NCBI RefSeq assembly: GCF_002260525.1
Contig: NZ_MRYI01000011.1
Location: forward strand, 1-64,000
DNA from: Hahella sp. CCB-MM4
GTDB lineage: Bacteria; Pseudomonadota; Gammaproteobacteria; Pseudomonadales; Oleiphilaceae
Direction of reading: 5' to 3'
Length of the DNA stretch: 64,000 nucleotides
The notes under the pieces: generated by a model
Told to the model about the DNA's origin: nothing
Databases searched by the model: none
The model's input: only the letters and a program-made list of their open reading frames with translations
Made by a program: the position numbers and the translations under genes
Part shown: piece after piece, positions 61,577 through 64,000 of the stretch
Numbering within the stretch: the stretch's first letter is position 1
How the letters are laid out: each line of letters opens with the position of its first letter

Positions 61577-62884
61577 ATGGGTGTCACCCACGTTATTGAC
61601 CGTCGTCTGAACGGCAAAAATAAAAGCGCTGTCAATCGACAGCGCTTCCTGAGACGCTATCGCGAGCATATCAAGAAAGCGGTGGCTGATGCTGTCAACA
61701 AACGCTCTATTACCGATATCGATCGGGGCGAAAGCATCTCAATACCCAGTAAAGACATTGGTGAACCCAACTTCCGGCACGGAAAGGGGGGACGCCGCGC
61801 ACAGACTCATCCAGGCAACAAGGAATTCGTCACCGGGGATACCATCCCCCGCCCACCCGGAGGCGGCGGAGGCGGAGGTTCCGGTCAGGGCCAGGCCAGC
61901 GACCAGGGTGAGGGAATGGATGATTTTGTCTTCCAGATCTCCCAGGAAGAGTTTCTCGATTTCATGTTTGAAGACCTTGCCCTGCCAAATCTGGTACAGA
62001 AGCAGCTCAAGGAGACCTCTAACTTTAAATATGTCCGCGCCGGTTATACCACTCATGGAACCCCGGCCAAGATCAACGTCATTCGCAGTATGCGTGGCGC
62101 CTATGCCCGAAGACTGGCGTTATCCGGGAATGCCCGTAAGAAAATCAGCGATCTGAAGGAACAGTTGGAAGCGATAAAACGTAGCCCGATGCCACCGGAT
62201 CCTGTATTCAGCAAGGAAGATCAGATTCAGGCGCTAGAGGATGAAATCAAGCGGCTGAAGGGACGTATACAGCGTATTCCTTTCATCGACGAAATCGATA
62301 TCCGTTACAACCAGCATATCAAGCAGCCCAAGCCTGCCACTGCAGCAGTAATGTTCTGCCTGATGGACGTGTCCGGCTCCATGAGCCAGACTCACAAGGA
62401 TATCGCCAAGCGCTTTTTCATCCTGCTGTATCTGTTCCTGAAGAGAAACTACCAGAAAATCGACGTGGTGTTTATCCGCCACCACACCAGTGCCAAAGAA
62501 GTGGACGAAGAAGAGTTCTTCTACTCCCGGGAAACCGGTGGGACCATTGTCTCCAGTGCATTGAAGCTCATGCGCGAGATCATGGAACAGCGCTATCCCA
62601 CAGAAGACTGGAACATTTATGCAGCCCAGGCTTCTGACGGGGATAACTGGAACGATGACTCCCCGCGTTGCAGCAAACTGTTGGCCGAGAGCATTCTGCC
62701 TTTTGTGCAGTACTACTCTTACATAGAAATTACCCCGCACGAGCACCAGATGCTGTGGCATGAATATGAAAAACTGATGGAGTCCTACAAGGAACGTTTT
62801 TCCATGCAACAGATCATGGATGAAGCAGATATTTATCCAGTGTTCCGCAAACTGTTCCAGAAACAAGCCGAACACCTTGCTTGA
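61577..62884 (+). CDS. yeaH: YeaH/YhbH (DUF444) von Willebrand-like protein
   Basis: A 435-residue DUF444 protein, partner of PrkA. A basic N-terminal part (about 1-75) is followed by a Gly-rich linker ([16 protein letters not shown], about 94-109). The von Willebrand A-type domain has the metal site in [15 protein letters not shown] (about 257-271) and [20 protein letters not shown]. The start ATG has GGGAG 7 bp upstream. It lies 32 bp after prkA and 9 bp before spoVR. The function is unknown; it acts with PrkA in starvation responses in E. coli. Confidence 0.95.
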   Translation: MGVTHVIDRRLNGKNKSAVNRQRFLRRYREHIKKAVADAVNKRSITDIDRGESISIPSKDIGEPNFRHGKGGRRAQTHPGNKEFVTGDTIPRPPGGGGGGGSGQGQASDQGEGMDDFVFQISQEEFLDFMFEDLALPNLVQKQLKETSNFKYVRAGYTTHGTPAKINVIRSMRGAYARRLALSGNARKKISDLKEQLEAIKRSPMPPDPVFSKEDQIQALEDEIKRLKGRIQRIPFIDEIDIRYNQHIKQPKPATAAVMFCLMDVSGSMSQTHKDIAKRFFILLYLFLKRNYQKIDVVFIRHHTSAKEVDEEEFFYSRETGGTIVSSALKLMREIMEQRYPTEDWNIYAAQASDGDNWNDDSPRCSKLLAESILPFVQYYSYIEITPHEHQMLWHEYEKLMESYKERFSMQQIMDEADIYPVFRKLFQKQAEHLA

Positions 62885-62893
62885 GGGTGAGTA

Positions 62894-64000
62894 ATGTCAG
62901 AGATTGTAGACAACGACCTGATCGACAGACAGCCGGAACCGGAAGCCCCCAAACCGGTAGAGCGGAAGCCGATATCCACCGAGTCAGAGTGGACGTTTGA
63001 TCTGATCCGTCAGTATGACGAAGCCATCGCCATCTGTGCCAAAGAGTACAAGCTGGAGACCTATCCCAATCAAATTGAGGTCATCAGCGCCGAGCAGATG
63101 ATGGACGCTTATTCTTCTGTCGGCATGCCGGTGGGTTATCACCACTGGTCATTCGGCAAACAGTTCCTGCAGACGGAAAAACTCTACAAGCGGGGACAAA
63201 TGGGGCTGGCGTACGAGATCGTCATCAACTCCGACCCCTGTATCGCCTATCTGATGGAAGAAAACACCATGATGATGCAGGCCTTGGTGATCGCCCACGC
63301 CTGCTATGGTCATAATTCATTCTTCAAGGGCAATTATCTGTTCCAGACCTGGACTGATGCCAGCGCCATTATTGATTATCTGATTTTTGCCAAAAACTAT
63401 CTGGCAGAATGCGAACGCCGACATGGTATTGAGGCTGTAGAGCAAATTCTGGATTCCTGCCACGCCATCATGAACCACGGTGTTGATCGCTATAAACGCC
63501 CCTCCCCGATTTCAGCCGCTGAAGAAGCCAAACGCCAGCGGGAAAGGGAAGAATATCTGCAGAAGCAGGTGAACGATCTTTGGCGCACCATCCCGCTCAA
63601 AGCCGGGGACAAAGAGATTAAAAACAAACAGCGCTTCCCTGCCGAACCGCAGGAAAACCTGTTGTATTTCATCGAAAAAAATGCCCCGTTACTGGAGCCC
63701 TGGCAACGGGAAGTGGTACGTATCGTCCGCAAGGTAGCTCAGTACTTCTACCCCCAACGGCAGACTCAGGTCATGAACGAAGGGTGGGCCACTTTCTGGC
63801 ACTACACCCTTATGAACCGGCTTTATGAAAAAGGCTTGGTGACTGACGGCTTTATGCTGGAGTTCTTCCAGAGCCATACTTCCGTCGTCTATCAGCCACC
63901 CTTTGACAGCCCCTGGTATAGCGGCATGAATCCTTATGCTCTTGGTTTCTCGATGTTCCAGGACATTAAAAGAATCTGTGAGCACCCCACAGAAGAAGAC
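62894..64000 (+). CDS. spoVR: SpoVR family protein, truncated by the window edge
   Basis: The frame runs from the ATG at 62894 (MSEIVDNDLIDRQPEPEAPK) to the window end without a stop, giving 369 residues of a protein usually about 510 long. The SpoVR signature follows the N-terminal tail: WTFDLIRQYDEAIAICAKEY, MPVGYHHWSFGKQFLQTEK and AYEIVINSDPCIAYLMEENT. A later segment has NEGWATFWHYTLMNRLYEKG. The SD GAGGGTGAG lies just upstream, inside the yeaH end. SpoVR (YcgB) proteins commonly follow yeaH; their biochemical role is unknown. Confidence 0.95.
   Translation, partial: MSEIVDNDLIDRQPEPEAPKPVERKPISTESEWTFDLIRQYDEAIAICAKEYKLETYPNQIEVISAEQMMDAYSSVGMPVGYHHWSFGKQFLQTEKLYKRGQMGLAYEIVINSDPCIAYLMEENTMMMQALVIAHACYGHNSFFKGNYLFQTWTDASAIIDYLIFAKNYLAECERRHGIEAVEQILDSCHAIMNHGVDRYKRPSPISAAEEAKRQREREEYLQKQVNDLWRTIPLKAGDKEIKNKQRFPAEPQENLLYFIEKNAPLLEPWQREVVRIVRKVAQYFYPQRQTQVMNEGWATFWHYTLMNRLYEKGLVTDGFMLEFFQSHTSVVYQPPFDSPWYSGMNPYALGFSMFQDIKRICEHPTEED

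Overview
The window reads as one continuous stretch of chromosome from a Gram-negative, probably marine, gammaproteobacterium, perhaps of Oceanospirillales type. Evidence: an RND pump, a porin, two TRAP transporters, the rsmE, yihY, acpH and yeaGH-spoVR genes, and moderate GC content. Species cannot be fixed by eye. I saw no rRNA, tRNA, CRISPR array, transposase, integrase or phage gene.

Layout. 0-6 kb: rsmE, then an RND membrane-fusion protein and permease. 6-14.4 kb: a DUF445 membrane protein, a small conserved-looking ORF, a large AsmA/DUF748 protein, YihY, YjbQ, and an ECF42-type sigma factor with its DGPF/YCII partner. 14.5-21.5 kb: a coupled pair (3-TM protein plus leaderless phosphodiester glycosidase), a D-2-hydroxyacid dehydrogenase, a 7TM GGDEF protein with a degraded active site, and a coupled PRPP-synthetase-like/thymidine-phosphorylase-like pair. 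21.8-29.8 kb: a beta-CASP RNase, NADAR, a TSUP permease, LysR/GST, an acyltransferase, YchJ, a porin and an NTF2-like protein. 29.9-47.2 kb: a nutrient-uptake island with two TRAP systems, two paralogous LysR regulators, a DUF1445 (D-glutamate cyclase-like) protein, two paralogous orphan solute-binding proteins, a cache-domain sensor kinase without its phosphoacceptor His, a fused 5-oxoprolinase and a MarR-like regulator. 47.3-50.9 kb: a Na+/H+ antiporter, an EamA transporter, a secreted unknown and AcpH. 50.9-54.5 kb: a D-alanine catabolic locus (dadR, dadA, ridA, dadX). 54.6-59 kb: an Lrp regulator divergent from a lysine catabolic operon (lysine 6-dehydrogenase, aminoadipate-semialdehyde dehydrogenase, DUF1338). 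59.6 kb to the end: prkA(yeaG)-yeaH-spoVR, with spoVR cut by the window edge.

How the genes work together. Much of the right two thirds is amino-acid and organic-acid catabolism, with each module next to its own regulator: Lrp types for alanine and lysine, LysR types for the TRAP systems. The DUF1445 protein and the 5-oxoprolinase suggest a shared theme of D-glutamate/pyroglutamate use.

The most unusual structure is not a gene. Ten short tandem arrays (units of 16-24 bp, 2-4 diverged copies, unit sequences unrelated between arrays) lie in intergenic gaps across the window. Three of them stand almost back to back in one 290-bp gap at 36.1-36.4 kb. Other leads are the sensor kinase with Gln in place of His, the possible effector/immunity-like glycosidase pair, and a composite GGTCA motif shared by the rsmE and prkA upstream regions.
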